Below, piece by piece: positions 17,914 to 26,173 of a stretch of 64,000 nucleotides of DNA. The DNA is from Sphingomonas liriopis (GTDB lineage Bacteria > Pseudomonadota > Alphaproteobacteria > Sphingomonadales > Sphingomonadaceae), in NCBI RefSeq assembly GCF_024211255.1, contig NZ_JAMLDY010000007.1, positions 62,001 through 126,000 of the forward strand, written 5' to 3'. The notes below the pieces were generated by a model. It was not told where the DNA came from. It saw only the letters and a list, made by a program, of their open reading frames with translations, and made no database searches. A program made the translations under genes and the position numbers. The stretch's first letter is position 1. Every line of letters starts with the position of its first letter.

Positions 17914-18398
17914 GCCATCCGATGGCGGTCTGCCTGTGGTTCGACGGCGCGGCGGAAGAGGCCGCGACCTTCTACGCCGCGACCTTTCCCGATTCGCGCG
18001 TCGACAAGGTGACGCATGCGCCCGGCGACTATCCGGCGGGGCAGCAGGGCGACGTGCTGACGGTGGAATTCACCGTCTGTGGCACGCCGTTCGTCGGACT
18101 GAACGGCGGCGGCGGCGTGGCGCACGGCCATGCGATCTCGTTCCAGATCTTCACCGACACGCAAGCCGAGACCGACCGGCTGTGGGACGCGATCGTCGGC
18201 AACGGCGGCAAGCCCAACGCGTGCAGCTGGTGCAGCGACCGCTGGGGCGTCAACTGGCAGATCGTGCCGCGCGTGCTGCCCGCGGCGCTGTCGCATCCCG
18301 ATCCCGACGTGCGGGCGCGCGCCTTCACCGCGATGATGGGGATGACCAGGATCGATATCGCCGGCATCGAAGCCGCCGTCCGGGGAGACGCAGCATGA
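17910..18398 (+). CDS. PhnB-like / 3-demethylubiquinone methyltransferase-like VOC protein
   Basis: A protein of 162 residues of the PhnB-like family: FDGAAEEAATFYAATFPDSR, GHAISFQIFTDTQAETDRLW and the conserved CSWCSDRWGVNWQIVP motif. The ATG at 17910 overlaps the previous stop as ATGA, and the gene overlaps the following SRPBCC gene by 4 bp, so translation is chained. Despite the family name, members lack a methyltransferase fold; the substrate is unknown. Confidence 0.9.
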   Translation: MSHPMAVCLWFDGAAEEAATFYAATFPDSRVDKVTHAPGDYPAGQQGDVLTVEFTVCGTPFVGLNGGGGVAHGHAISFQIFTDTQAETDRLWDAIVGNGGKPNACSWCSDRWGVNWQIVPRVLPAALSHPDPDVRARAFTAMMGMTRIDIAGIEAAVRGDAA

Positions 18399-18859
18399 CC
18401 GACACCTACGAACTGTCCATCACCCGCCTGATCGACGCGCCGGTCGGGGCGGTGTGGCGCGCCTGGACCGAAGACACCGGCGCCTGGTTCTGCCCCAGGC
18501 CGTGGACAGCCGAATTCGTCACGCAGGAATTGCGCGCCGGCGGCCGGTCGGAGATCGTGATGCGCGGGCCGAACGGCGAGGAGAACCGGCTGGAGGGCGT
18601 CTATCTGGAGGTCGTGCCGGGGACACGGATCGTCTCGACCGACGCCTTCACCGCCGGCTGGGTACCGGCGGGCCCGTTCATGGTGCGCATCGACACATTC
18701 GCCGACGAGGGCGGCAGGACGCGCTACACCGCGACGGCGCGACACTGGACGCAGGAAGCGAAAGACAACCACGCCGCAATGGGGTTCGAAGCCGGATGGA
18801 ACGCCGCGACCGACCAGCTGGAGGCGATCGCGGTGGGGATCGCCAAGGCAAGCGGCTAG
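18395..18859 (+). CDS. SRPBCC (AHSA1/START-like) domain protein
   Basis: A protein of 154 residues with ELSITRLIDAPVGAVWRAWT at the N-terminus and AAMGFEAGWNAATDQLEA at the C-terminus, the classic activator-of-Hsp90-like SRPBCC signature. These proteins have a deep hydrophobic ligand pocket. It closes the VOC-GST-DUF1428-VOC-VOC operon. Similar VOC and SRPBCC genes are often found together in Proteobacteria and Actinobacteria, usually without known substrates. Confidence 0.9.
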   Translation: MTDTYELSITRLIDAPVGAVWRAWTEDTGAWFCPRPWTAEFVTQELRAGGRSEIVMRGPNGEENRLEGVYLEVVPGTRIVSTDAFTAGWVPAGPFMVRIDTFADEGGRTRYTATARHWTQEAKDNHAAMGFEAGWNAATDQLEAIAVGIAKASG

Positions 18860-18885
18860 AGCGTCACGACCGCCCCCTCCTCACT

Positions 18886-18976
18886 CCCGTTCGCCCTGAG
18901 CCTGTCGAAGGGCAGCTCTCCACAAGTACGTCCGCCGTTGGGGAGAGGGTGCTTCGACAAGCTCAGCACGAACGGG
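18886..18976. repeat. Palindromic intergenic repeat, family B
   Basis: Arms cccgttcgccctgag (from 18886) and ctcagcacgaacggg (to 18976), with inner arms cctgtcgaagg and cttcgacaag, form a long imperfect hairpin. Related copies: 20921-20988 and 46818-46886. Together with the family C repeat at 19034 it fills the 350-bp gap 18860-19208, where I see no gene. Confidence 0.85.
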
Positions 18977-19033
18977 TTGGCTCCGGTCGGCATACGCTAA
19001 CTCCTCCCGGCACAGGGGGTGACTGCCCCAAAT

Positions 19034-19148
19034 CCTCCGTCACCCCGGACTTGTTCCGGGGTCCACGGTTCGGCAAGCGCGAAGCTCGAGCCTCTTGTCC
19101 GACGCCTGAGGGCCGGTGGACCCCGGAACAAGTCCGGGGTGACGGAGG
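19034..19148. repeat. Palindromic intergenic repeat, family C
   Basis: Arms ctccgtcaccccggac...ttccggggtccac and gtggaccccggaac...gtccggggtgacggag are inverse complements around a variable centre. This is the most frequent repeat of the window: 22429, 24185, 30459, 47705, 49738 and 60031 hold other copies. No coding content. Confidence 0.88.
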
Positions 19149-19208
19149 AGTTGGGGAAACCGTCCGGATCCTTACGCACGCCCCCTGCGCCGAAGGCGGA
19201 CGTGGGCC

Positions 19209-19817
19209 TCACGCGAACGCCGGCGCCTGGCGCAGTTGCTGATACGCCGCGATCACCTTCTGCAGCACTGCCTCATGGCTGCGGTCGCCGCCGTTGCGAT
19301 CGGGGTGATATTTGCGCACCAGCTCCGAATAGCGTTTGCGCAGCGCCGATCGGTCGGCGTCCGCCGCCAACCCCAGCACCTTGAGGCTCATCCGGTCCTG
19401 CCCGGACAAGGGCTTGCCGTCGGGCCGGTCGGGCGCGGCCTCGCGGCGGTAGCGGGCGCCGATCGCGTCGAGCGGGTCGCTGAAATCGGCCCAGCGCGGG
19501 CCTTGGTCGCCCGCCCCCGCCCGCGCGAAGGCGCGCGTCTCGCGCTCCCAGCCCGCCAGCGGCCGCTGCGCGTGATGGATCTCGTCGGCGGTCATGCCGT
19601 CGAAATAATTGTAGCGGCTGTTGAACGCGCGGACATGGTCGAGACACATCCAGCGGAACGCGCCCGGCCCGCCGCCGTCGGCGGCACCCTCCAGCGGCGG
19701 CGCGCGGAATTCGCCGGGCGCCTCGCATCCCGGTTCGACGCAGACCCGGCCCGCTGCCTCCATCCGGCCGTGGAACCGGGTGTGCGGCCGCTCCTTCTTC
19801 TCACTCGCGCGCGTCAC
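19209..19817 (-). CDS. J-domain (DnaJ-like) protein
   Basis: A protein of 202 residues. The C-terminal 65 residues are a J domain: LKVLGLAADADRSALRKRYS and the HPD motif in RKYHPDRNGG; it stimulates a DnaK-type chaperone. The first two thirds (RVCVEPGCEAPGEFRAP, WMCLDHVRAFNSRYNYFDGM) contain a possible Cys-Cys/His metal site and are typical of a J protein conserved in alphaproteobacteria. The GTG at 19817 is chosen because AAGGGAG lies just upstream and because further extension would run into bolA, which starts 41 bp away on the other strand. The client is unknown. Confidence 0.88.
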   Translation of the reverse strand: MTRASEKKERPHTRFHGRMEAAGRVCVEPGCEAPGEFRAPPLEGAADGGGPGAFRWMCLDHVRAFNSRYNYFDGMTADEIHHAQRPLAGWERETRAFARAGAGDQGPRWADFSDPLDAIGARYRREAAPDRPDGKPLSGQDRMSLKVLGLAADADRSALRKRYSELVRKYHPDRNGGDRSHEAVLQKVIAAYQQLRQAPAFA

Positions 19818-19857
19818 GAACGCTCCCTTGTTGGCGCAATCCCGGTATATAGGCGCG

Positions 19858-20145
19858 ATGACCGACACCGCTACCGCCGCGCCGCTCGCGCAAATCATCG
19901 CCGACCGCCTGACCGCTGCGCTCGCGCCGACGCATCTGGAGGTCGTCAACGACAGCCACCATCACGCCGGCCACATGGGCGACGACGGCACCGGCGAATC
20001 GCACTTCACCGTGATCGTCGAGAGCGCAGCCTTCGCCGGCGCCAGCCGCGTCGCGCGACAGCGCGCGGTGAACCAAGCGCTCGCCGATCTGTTGTCCACG
20101 CGCATACACGCGCTCGCCATCAGGGCCCGCGCACCGGGGGAGTGA
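19858..20145 (+). CDS. bolA: BolA family protein
   Basis: A protein of 95 residues with the BolA-like fold: IADRLTAALAPTHLEVVNDS, then HHHAGHMGDDGTGESHFTVI, and RVARQRAVNQALADL. The histidine-rich loop and the conserved FTVIVES strand are those of BolA proteins that bind [2Fe-2S] clusters together with monothiol glutaredoxins. Divergent from the J-domain gene with a 40-bp gap, a conserved alphaproteobacterial pairing. No glutaredoxin gene is in the window. Confidence 0.92.
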   Translation: MTDTATAAPLAQIIADRLTAALAPTHLEVVNDSHHHAGHMGDDGTGESHFTVIVESAAFAGASRVARQRAVNQALADLLSTRIHALAIRARAPGE

Positions 20146-20150
20146 CGCGC

Positions 20151-20864
20151 ATGCCTTACGAACTGTGGTATTGGCCGACGATCCAGGGCCGCGGCGAGTT
20201 CGTCCGCCTCGCGCTGGAAGCCGCGGGGATCGAGTACGAGGATTGCGCGCGCACCCGCGGGGCGGATGCCATGATGGCGGACATGGCGGCGCGCGCCGGC
20301 AACGGCCGCGGCCCCTTCGCCCCGCCTTATCTGGCACTCGACGGTCATGCGGTGGCGCAGGTCGCCAACATCCTGCAGTTCCTGGGGCAGCAGCACGACC
20401 TCGGCCCCTCCAACCTCGCCGATCGCTACTGGCTCGCCCAGCTGCAGCTGACGATCGCCGACGTGGTGGCCGAGGTGCACAACGTCCACCACCCGGTCGC
20501 GATGATGGATTATTACGACGACCAGAAGCCCGAGGCGGCACGCGCCGCGGCGCAGTTCCGCGACGAACGGCTGCCGAAGTTCCTGACGCATTTCGAAGCC
20601 GCAGCGCGTCAGGGCCCGGCGGAATGGCTGGTCGATCATCGCTGGACCTATGGCGACACCTCGCTGTTCCAGCTGGTCGAGGGGCTGCGCTACATGTTCC
20701 CGCGGCGGATGAAGACGCTGGAGGCGGATTGCCCCGCGCTGCTGCGGCTGCACGCCGCGGTCGGCGGCCTGCCGGGGGTACGCGCCTATCTGAAGAGCGA
20801 CCGCCGGCTGCCGTTCAACACCGACGGCATCTTCCGCCACTATCCCGAACTGGATGGGGAGTAA
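20151..20864 (+). CDS. Glutathione S-transferase family protein (sigma/alpha-like)
   Basis: A protein of 237 residues. YELWYWPTIQGRGEFVRLAL is the N-terminal strand-helix of sigma/alpha-class-like GSTs, with Tyr7 placed as catalytic tyrosine; AQVANILQFLGQQ holds the glutathione-contacting region, and the C-terminal half has WTYGDTSLFQLVEGLRYMFP. ATG at 20151 is 5 bp after the bolA stop, so bolA and this gene are probably co-transcribed. Substrate unknown. Confidence 0.88.
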   Translation: MPYELWYWPTIQGRGEFVRLALEAAGIEYEDCARTRGADAMMADMAARAGNGRGPFAPPYLALDGHAVAQVANILQFLGQQHDLGPSNLADRYWLAQLQLTIADVVAEVHNVHHPVAMMDYYDDQKPEAARAAAQFRDERLPKFLTHFEAAARQGPAEWLVDHRWTYGDTSLFQLVEGLRYMFPRRMKTLEADCPALLRLHAAVGGLPGVRAYLKSDRRLPFNTDGIFRHYPELDGE

Positions 20865-20920
20865 CGGCGGGCGGCGTGAGCCACCCCGACGTTCGTCGTG
20901 AACCCGCCCCCTCTCCCCCA

Positions 20921-20988
20921 CCGTTCATGCTGAGCTTGTCGAAGCAGGATGAGTCTCACCTGCCCTTCGACAGGCTCAGGGCGAACGG
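20921..20988. repeat. Palindromic intergenic repeat, family B
   Basis: Arms ccgttcatgctgagcttgtc and the complementary segment ending gcgaacgg form a hairpin around a short centre. Same family as 18886-18976 and 46818-46886. It occupies most of the gap between the GST and NUDIX genes. Confidence 0.8.
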
Positions 20989-21071
20989 TTGGGAGCGGCG
21001 TCAGCACCGAACGACACCGTTTCCCGATTGCCGCCTTCGCGCACGCCCCGCGACGCGATACAAGCGTCACC

Positions 21072-21518
21072 ATGCCCCGCGTCCCCCGTCCCGCCGCCCG
21101 CATCCTGCTCGTCGACGGCGCCGGCCGCGTGCTGCTGATGCGCTTCACCCCCGGCGACCGCCCGCCTTTGTGGTGCACCCCGGGCGGCGCGGTCGATCCG
21201 GGCGAGAGCTACGAACAGGCCGCGCGCCGAGAATTGTGGGAAGAGGTCGGGCTCGACGTCGACTGCGGGCCGCAGGTCGCGCAGCGTACCTGCGAATTCC
21301 TGACCTTCGAAGGGGTCGAGGTCATCGCCGACGAACGCTATTTCCGCGTCGACGTCGATTCCCACGAGGTACAGGCGGGCGCGCTGACCGCGCTGGAACA
21401 GCGCGTGCTCGCCGGATCGCGCTGGTTCGAACGCCACGAACTCGCCGACTGGCCCGAAACCATCTATCCTGCCGACCTCGCCCCCCTGCTCGCAGAAACG
21501 GAGCCCGCCCGTGCTTGA
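21072..21518 (+). CDS. NUDIX hydrolase
   Basis: A protein of 148 residues with a full Nudix box, GGAVDPGESYEQAARRELWE followed by EVGL, so it should cleave a nucleoside diphosphate linked to another moiety with Mg2+. The start MPRVPRPAARILLVDG places the first beta strand immediately. It overlaps the pirin gene by 8 bp. Substrate cannot be deduced; small family members include house-cleaning enzymes for oxidised nucleotides. Confidence 0.9.
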   Translation: MPRVPRPAARILLVDGAGRVLLMRFTPGDRPPLWCTPGGAVDPGESYEQAARRELWEEVGLDVDCGPQVAQRTCEFLTFEGVEVIADERYFRVDVDSHEVQAGALTALEQRVLAGSRWFERHELADWPETIYPADLAPLLAETEPARA

Positions 21519-22410
21519 CGATTTCGTGCTCCAGACGATCACCCCGGTCACCCACGACCTCGGCGGGTTCAAGGTGCATCGCACGCTCCCCAACAAGGCG
21601 CGCACGATGGTCGGCCCCTTCCTGTTCTTCGATCAGATGGGGCCGGCGCATCTCGAGGTCGGCACCGGCATCGACGTGCGGCCGCACCCGCACATCAACC
21701 TCGCGACGGTCACCTATCTGTTCGACGGCGCGATCGACCATCGCGATTCGCTCGGCACGCGCCAGCGGATCGAACCGGGCGCGGTCAACCTGATGACCGC
21801 CGGCCACGGCATCGTCCATTCGGAGCGCTCGCCCGGCGACGAGCGACAGGCGGGACCGGCGCTGTCGGGCATCCAGACCTGGCTCGCGCTGCCCGAGGCG
21901 CGCGAGGAGATGGACCCGGCGTTCGAACATGTCGCCAAGGCCGCGCTGCCGACGATCGCCGCGCACGGCGCGCGCGCGCGGGTCATCATGGGTGAATTAT
22001 GGGGCGAGCGCGCGCCGACCACCACCTATGCCGGCACGATCTACGCCGACATCGCGCTCGATCCGGGCGCGAGCGTCCCCATCGACGCCGCGGCCGAGGA
22101 ACGCGCGGTGTATCTCGCGATGGGCGAAGCGACGCTGGAGGACGTCCCGCTCGAACCGATGCGGCTCTACGTCCTGCGCCCCGGCATCGCCGCGACGCTG
22201 CGTTCGGCGAGCGGCGGCCGGGTGATGCTCGCCGGCGGCGACGCCTTCGCCACCCCGCGCCACGTCTGGTGGAACTTCGTCTCGTCGAGCCGCGACCGGA
22301 TCAACGAGGCGAAACGCGCGTGGAAGGCGGGCGAGTTTCCGATCGTGCCGGGCGACGACAAGGAGTGGATCCCCATCCCCGAAGTGCCGCTGACGGTGAG
22401 TTACCCGTGA
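21511..22410 (+). CDS. Pirin family protein
   Basis: Bicupin of 299 residues. The N-terminal cupin carries the metal-binding pattern RPHPHINLATVTYLF plus HRDSLG and GHGIVHSERS; these His and Glu residues are the pirin iron site. The C-terminal cupin includes VYLAMGEATLEDVPLEP. Start is GTG at 21511 with an 8-bp overlap of the NUDIX gene, indicating coupling. Some pirins show quercetinase activity or redox sensing; the role here is unknown. Confidence 0.92.
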   Translation: MLDDFVLQTITPVTHDLGGFKVHRTLPNKARTMVGPFLFFDQMGPAHLEVGTGIDVRPHPHINLATVTYLFDGAIDHRDSLGTRQRIEPGAVNLMTAGHGIVHSERSPGDERQAGPALSGIQTWLALPEAREEMDPAFEHVAKAALPTIAAHGARARVIMGELWGERAPTTTYAGTIYADIALDPGASVPIDAAAEERAVYLAMGEATLEDVPLEPMRLYVLRPGIAATLRSASGGRVMLAGGDAFATPRHVWWNFVSSSRDRINEAKRAWKAGEFPIVPGDDKEWIPIPEVPLTVSYP

Positions 22411-22428
22411 TCGTTGCCCGAAGCACAC

Positions 22429-22536
22429 CGTCACCCCGGACGTGTTCCGGGGTCCACTCTGCGGCGAGGCGCAAGGCGTGAGGTTCGGGCCGCACGCCTG
22501 CGGCCCGGTGAACCCTGGAACAAGTCCGGGGTGACG
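22429..22536. repeat. Palindromic intergenic repeat, family C
   Basis: cgtcaccccggacgtgttcc at one end and the near-complement ggaacaagtccggggtgacg at the other, with an inner palindrome around gcggcgaggcgc. It fills the gap between pirin and hydrolase genes. Confidence 0.85.
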
Positions 22537-22557
22537 AGATCATATAAGGAGAGGCCC

Positions 22558-23439
22558 GTGACCCTACCATTGCAGCGTATCGCTCTGCCTACCGGCGTCG
22601 AGCTCGACGTCGCCATCGCCGGCGATCCCGACCGTCCGCCGGTGATCCTGCTTCACGGATTCCCCGAATCGCACCGCACCTGGCGCGGCGTCATCCCCGA
22701 TCTCGCCCGCGACCATTATGTCATCGCCCCCGACCAGCGCGGCTTCGCCCGCTCGTCGAAGCCGGAGGGCGTCGAGGCCTATGCCGCCGACAGGATCCTC
22801 GCCGACCTGATCGCGCTTGCCGATCACCTCGGCATCGGCCAGTTCACGCTTGTCGGCCACGACTGGGGCGGCGCGATCGCGTGGATGGCGGCGCTCGCCC
22901 GGCCCGACCGCGTCGCGCGGCTGGTGATCGTGAATGCGCCGCACCCCTTCCTCTTCCAGCGCGCATTGTTCGACGAGCCCGAACAGCGCAAGGCCAGCCA
23001 GTACATCACCCGCTTCCGCGACACCTCGATCGACCAGGGGCTGACCGGCGCCGGCCTCGAAAAGTTCCTCGGCTCCACCTTCGCGCATCACGTCACGCAG
23101 GCGATCGGCGGCGCGGACAAGGCCGCCTATCTCGACGAATGGTCGCAGCCCGGCGCGATGACCGCGATGCTCAACTGGTATCGCGCGTCGAGCGTGGTCG
23201 TGCCGGCGATGGGCGAGGACGCACCCCGCCCCGCCTTCCTCGACAAGCCCTTCCCGCCGGTCACGCAGGACACGCTGGTGATCTGGGGCATGCGCGATAC
23301 CGCGCTGCTGCCGGTGCTGGTCGAGGACCTGGGGCCGTACGTGCCGCAGCTGACGGTCGAGAAGATCGACGCGGGGCATTTCGTGCCGTGGGAGAAGTCG
23401 GAGGCGGTGGTCGCGGCGATGCGGCGGTGGAACATCTGA
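22558..23439 (+). CDS. Alpha/beta hydrolase, epoxide-hydrolase-like
   Basis: A protein of 293 residues. The oxyanion motif is HGFPESHRTWRGV, the nucleophile Asp lies in the elbow GHDWGG (residues about 101-106), and the catalytic His is in DAGHFVPWE near the end. Asp rather than Ser as nucleophile indicates an epoxide hydrolase or haloalkane dehalogenase relative; Tyr residues in the cap favour epoxide hydrolase. Start is GTG at 22558 after AAGGAGAGG. The downstream gap contains another repeat. Substrate unknown. Confidence 0.9.
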   Translation: MTLPLQRIALPTGVELDVAIAGDPDRPPVILLHGFPESHRTWRGVIPDLARDHYVIAPDQRGFARSSKPEGVEAYAADRILADLIALADHLGIGQFTLVGHDWGGAIAWMAALARPDRVARLVIVNAPHPFLFQRALFDEPEQRKASQYITRFRDTSIDQGLTGAGLEKFLGSTFAHHVTQAIGGADKAAYLDEWSQPGAMTAMLNWYRASSVVVPAMGEDAPRPAFLDKPFPPVTQDTLVIWGMRDTALLPVLVEDLGPYVPQLTVEKIDAGHFVPWEKSEAVVAAMRRWNI

Positions 23440-23448
23440 ACCGTCCCA

Positions 23449-23540
23449 CCCTCACCCTCACCCTTCGCCGGCTTCGCCGTCTCATCCCCTCTCCCACGGG
23501 GAAAGGGGAAAGGCGCGCAGCGCCGCGGGGTGAGGGTGAG
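23449..23540. repeat. Palindromic intergenic repeat, family A
   Basis: ctcaccctcacccttcgccg at the left and gtgagggtgag at the right, with an inner ccctctcccacggggaaagg hairpin, match the element at 3857. Bases 23541-23664 to the next start hold nothing recognisable beyond the RBS. Confidence 0.82.
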
Positions 23541-23664
23541 CGCACCTCGCCAGCTTTCGCTATCCTGACCAAAACATTCCTCAAGCGTTCAGCCGCGCAG
23601 GCCGAAAAGGCCGCCATGCCCCGCCGCCCCGGCCGCGGGGCGCCCGATGAAGAGGAGTGTTACG

Positions 23665-24144
23665 ATGCGTAAGATCATCATCGCCGCCATCGCCGCCGCG
23701 ACCATCACGCCGGTCGCCGCCAGTGCGCAGAGCGCCCGCGAGGTCCGTCAGAGCCAGCGCGAGGTGCGCGAAAGCGAGCGCGATCTCGCCCGCGCCCGCG
23801 CCTATGGCGACCGCGGCGACGTCCGCGAAGCCCGCCGCGAGGTCCGCGAGGATCGCCGCGAACTGCGCGAGGACTGGCGCGACTATCGCCGCGCGCATGG
23901 CGACGTCTATCGCCGCGGCGGCTATGCCGGCCCGCGCGGCTACCGCTACCGCCCGGTGACCGTCGGCTATCGCTTCGCCCCGGACTATTACGGTCGCCGT
24001 TACTGGATCAACGACTACGGCACCTACCGCCTGCCCCGCCCGGGCTACGGCTATCAGCGCTGGGTCCGCTACGGCAACGACGTCGTGCTGGTCGACACGC
24101 GCTCGGGCCGCGTCGTGCAGGTCTACAACCGCTTCTTCTATTGA
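23665..24144 (+). CDS. RcnB-like periplasmic protein
   Basis: A protein of 159 residues. A signal peptide (MRKIIIAAIAAATITPVAAS, cleaved near ASAQ) is followed by a charged repetitive helix rich in EVR and DRRELREDW units (about 25-70), then Gly/Tyr/Arg-rich sequence and a C-terminal RcnB motif, GNDVVLVDTRSGRVVQVYNR. RcnB family proteins act in periplasmic nickel/cobalt homeostasis in E. coli, but the many sphingomonad copies are uncharacterised. The ATG at 23665 lies 8 bp after AGAGGAG; an ATG at 23647 lacks one. Confidence 0.85.
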   Translation: MRKIIIAAIAAATITPVAASAQSAREVRQSQREVRESERDLARARAYGDRGDVREARREVREDRRELREDWRDYRRAHGDVYRRGGYAGPRGYRYRPVTVGYRFAPDYYGRRYWINDYGTYRLPRPGYGYQRWVRYGNDVVLVDTRSGRVVQVYNRFFY

Positions 24145-24184
24145 GGCAGCCCGATGCCGGGGAGGGCCCGCGCCCTCCCCAAAT

Positions 24185-24227
24185 CCTCCGTCGTCACCCC
24201 GGACTTGTTCCGGGGTGACGACGGAGG
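24185..24227. repeat. Compact palindrome, core of repeat family C
   Basis: Perfect 19-bp arms, cctccgtcgtcaccccgga (24185-24203) and its complement (24209-24227), around the 5-base loop cttgt. It is the family C core without the variable centre seen in the 100-bp copies. It lies between two convergent genes and could act as a bidirectional terminator. Confidence 0.85.
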
Positions 24228-24246
24228 TGGGAAAGCGATGGGTCGC

Positions 24247-25347
24247 TCAATCCGCCTCATACGCCCCCCGCCGCATCACATAGTCCCGCGTTTCGTACGG
24301 CGCCGGCAGCCCCTCGACCCACGCGCCATGCGCATGCGTCAGCGCGACCAGCTCCATGGGCGTCTCACCCGGCCAGCCGCGCACGCGCACCTCGTGCCGG
24401 TGGAGGTCGCGGTTCGGCTCCATCGTCACCCAGCCGAGCGGCCGCTCCGCCGTCGCCCGCGTGCCGGCCGCCGCCATCGCCGCAACGATCCGCGCCCGGC
24501 CCGCGGCGGGCAGATATTGCCACACCACCGAATGCATCAGCACCCGCGTCACCCCCGCGTCCTGCGGCTCGGCGAGCCGCGCCTCGACCCAGTCCGCCGC
24601 ATCGCCCCGCACCAGATCGACGCCGTGCGCGCGCACCTCGCGAATCGCCGCCGCCAGCCGCGCCAGCCGCTCCTGCGCATCGACCCAGACATAGGCCTCC
24701 AGCCGCGCCGCCTGCGCGGGATCGCCGACATCGACCGGCGCGATATCGACGCCGCGCGCGTGCGTCACCTCGACCGCAACGGCCGGCGGCGCCACCCCGC
24801 GCCACTCCGGCACGATCCGCACCGCAGCCGCTTCGGGCCCGACCGCCACCCCACCCAGATCGAAGCGATAGCGCCCGAGCATCAAGTTGAGCCCTGCGCT
24901 CGACCCGATCTCCAGCACCTCGACCCGCGGCCCGAACCGGCGCGCCAGATGCAACAGCCCGGTCATCAGCCCCGCCGAGCGCGCCGCCTCGTTGGTCTGC
25001 GGCGGCCCGTCGAGCCAGGGCAGCAGCGCCGCGTCATGATCGCGCAACACCCGCGCGAGCACCGCCTCGACCCCGCGCTCATCGCCGATTTTGCCATCGA
25101 ACAGCCGCGACAGGTCGCGATCGACGCCCGCGCGGTGAAGCGCATGCAGCCCGCCGACCAGCCGCAGTACCACCGCATCGGCGACCGGCTCGCCCGCCCA
25201 GTCGAGCACCCGCCGCCCCGTCGCGCTGCTCCGGTCGAGCGCCTGCCCCAGCGCGATGCAGACCCGCGCGGTGACCGGCGCCGCCATCGCCGTGCAATAG
25301 CCCGCCTGGACGTCGAACGCCTGCCGGTTGTCCGCTTCGCTCGCCAT
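24247..25347 (-). CDS. DUF2332 family protein
   Basis: A protein of 366 residues of the DUF2332 family. Conserved segments: [20 protein letters not shown], which resembles the nucleotide/SAM-binding loop of methyltransferases, [12 protein letters not shown], and [13 protein letters not shown]. The ATG at 25347 follows GAAGGAGGACC. The gene diverges from hisG across a 64-bp gap, and ends beside a family C palindrome. A SAM-dependent role is suggested by the glycine-rich motif only; the function is not known. Confidence 0.85.
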   Translation of the reverse strand: MASEADNRQAFDVQAGYCTAMAAPVTARVCIALGQALDRSSATGRRVLDWAGEPVADAVVLRLVGGLHALHRAGVDRDLSRLFDGKIGDERGVEAVLARVLRDHDAALLPWLDGPPQTNEAARSAGLMTGLLHLARRFGPRVEVLEIGSSAGLNLMLGRYRFDLGGVAVGPEAAAVRIVPEWRGVAPPAVAVEVTHARGVDIAPVDVGDPAQAARLEAYVWVDAQERLARLAAAIREVRAHGVDLVRGDAADWVEARLAEPQDAGVTRVLMHSVVWQYLPAAGRARIVAAMAAAGTRATAERPLGWVTMEPNRDLHRHEVRVRGWPGETPMELVALTHAHGAWVEGLPAPYETRDYVMRRGAYEAD

Positions 25348-25411
25348 CGACTCGGTCCTCCTTCGCCGCGCCGTGTTGCGCCCGTCCCGGCCCGTCAGTA
25401 AAGCCCGGGCC

Positions 25412-26173
25412 GTGCCGACATCCCCCCTAGTCATCGCCGTGCCGAAAGGCCGCATCCTCGCCGAGGCCCTGCCCCTGCTCGCCCGCGCCGGCATCCACCC
25501 GGAGGCGGCGTTCGGCGACCCCGACAGCCGCGCGCTGCGCTTCGCCACCGATGTAGCCCATATCGAGCTGATCCGCGTCCGCGCCTTCGACGTCGCGACC
25601 TTCGTCGCGCACGGCGCCGCGCAATTGGGCATCGTCGGGTCGGACGTGCTCGCCGAGTTCGACTATTCCGAACTCTATGCGCCCGTCGACCTCGGCATCG
25701 GCCATTGCCGCATCTCGGTCGCCGAGCCCGCCGCGATGGCCGCCACCGACGACCCGCGCGGCTGGAGCCACGTCCGCGTCGCGACCAAATATCCCCACAC
25801 CACCGCCGCGCATTTCGCCGCGCGCGGCGTGCAGGCGGAATGCGTCAAGCTCAACGGCGCGATGGAGCTGGCGCCGACGCTCGGCCTCGCGCCGCGCATT
25901 GTCGACCTCGTCTCCTCGGGCAAGACGCTCAAGGAAAACGGCCTCGTCGAGGTCGAGGTGATCGCCGAGGTCACCAGCCGCCTGATCGTCAACCGCGCCG
26001 CGATGAAGACGCGCGCCGAAGTCGTGCCGCTGGTCGAGGCGTTCCGAAGGGCGGTTGGCACGCTCCCCTCCCGCTCGCGGGAGGGGCTGGGGGAGGGCCT
26101 GTCCCCACGATCGACCACCGACGGGGCATCCCCTCCCCCGACCCCTCCCGCAAGCGGGAGGGGAAGCGCATGA
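25412..26173 (+). CDS. hisG: ATP phosphoribosyltransferase HisG, with repeat-derived C-terminal tail
   Basis: First enzyme of histidine synthesis, joining ATP and PRPP. The short form needs HisZ as partner. Motifs: [20 protein letters not shown] at the start, [23 protein letters not shown] and the PRPP loop [13 protein letters not shown]. Homology should end near AFRRAVG (about residue 216); the last 37 residues (from TLPSRSREG to GRGSA) are translated from a palindromic repeat at 26065-26163. Start GTG at 25412 fits the family. The TGA overlaps the hisD ATG. No hisZ is in the window. Confidence 0.93.
   Translation: MPTSPLVIAVPKGRILAEALPLLARAGIHPEAAFGDPDSRALRFATDVAHIELIRVRAFDVATFVAHGAAQLGIVGSDVLAEFDYSELYAPVDLGIGHCRISVAEPAAMAATDDPRGWSHVRVATKYPHTTAAHFAARGVQAECVKLNGAMELAPTLGLAPRIVDLVSSGKTLKENGLVEVEVIAEVTSRLIVNRAAMKTRAEVVPLVEAFRRAVGTLPSRSREGLGEGLSPRSTTDGASPPPTPPASGRGSA
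26065..26163. repeat. Palindromic repeat inside the 3' end of hisG
   Basis: Left hairpin cccctcccgctcgcgggagg and right hairpin cctcccgcaagcgggagggg flank a variable centre. It resembles the intergenic repeats but lies in frame within hisG and ends 7 bp before the hisD start. Confidence 0.82.

Noticed and set aside
18860..19208. Possible gene continuing after the SRPBCC gene
   Set aside because: The frames here arise from family B and C palindromic repeats and contain no start with a ribosome site or any motif.
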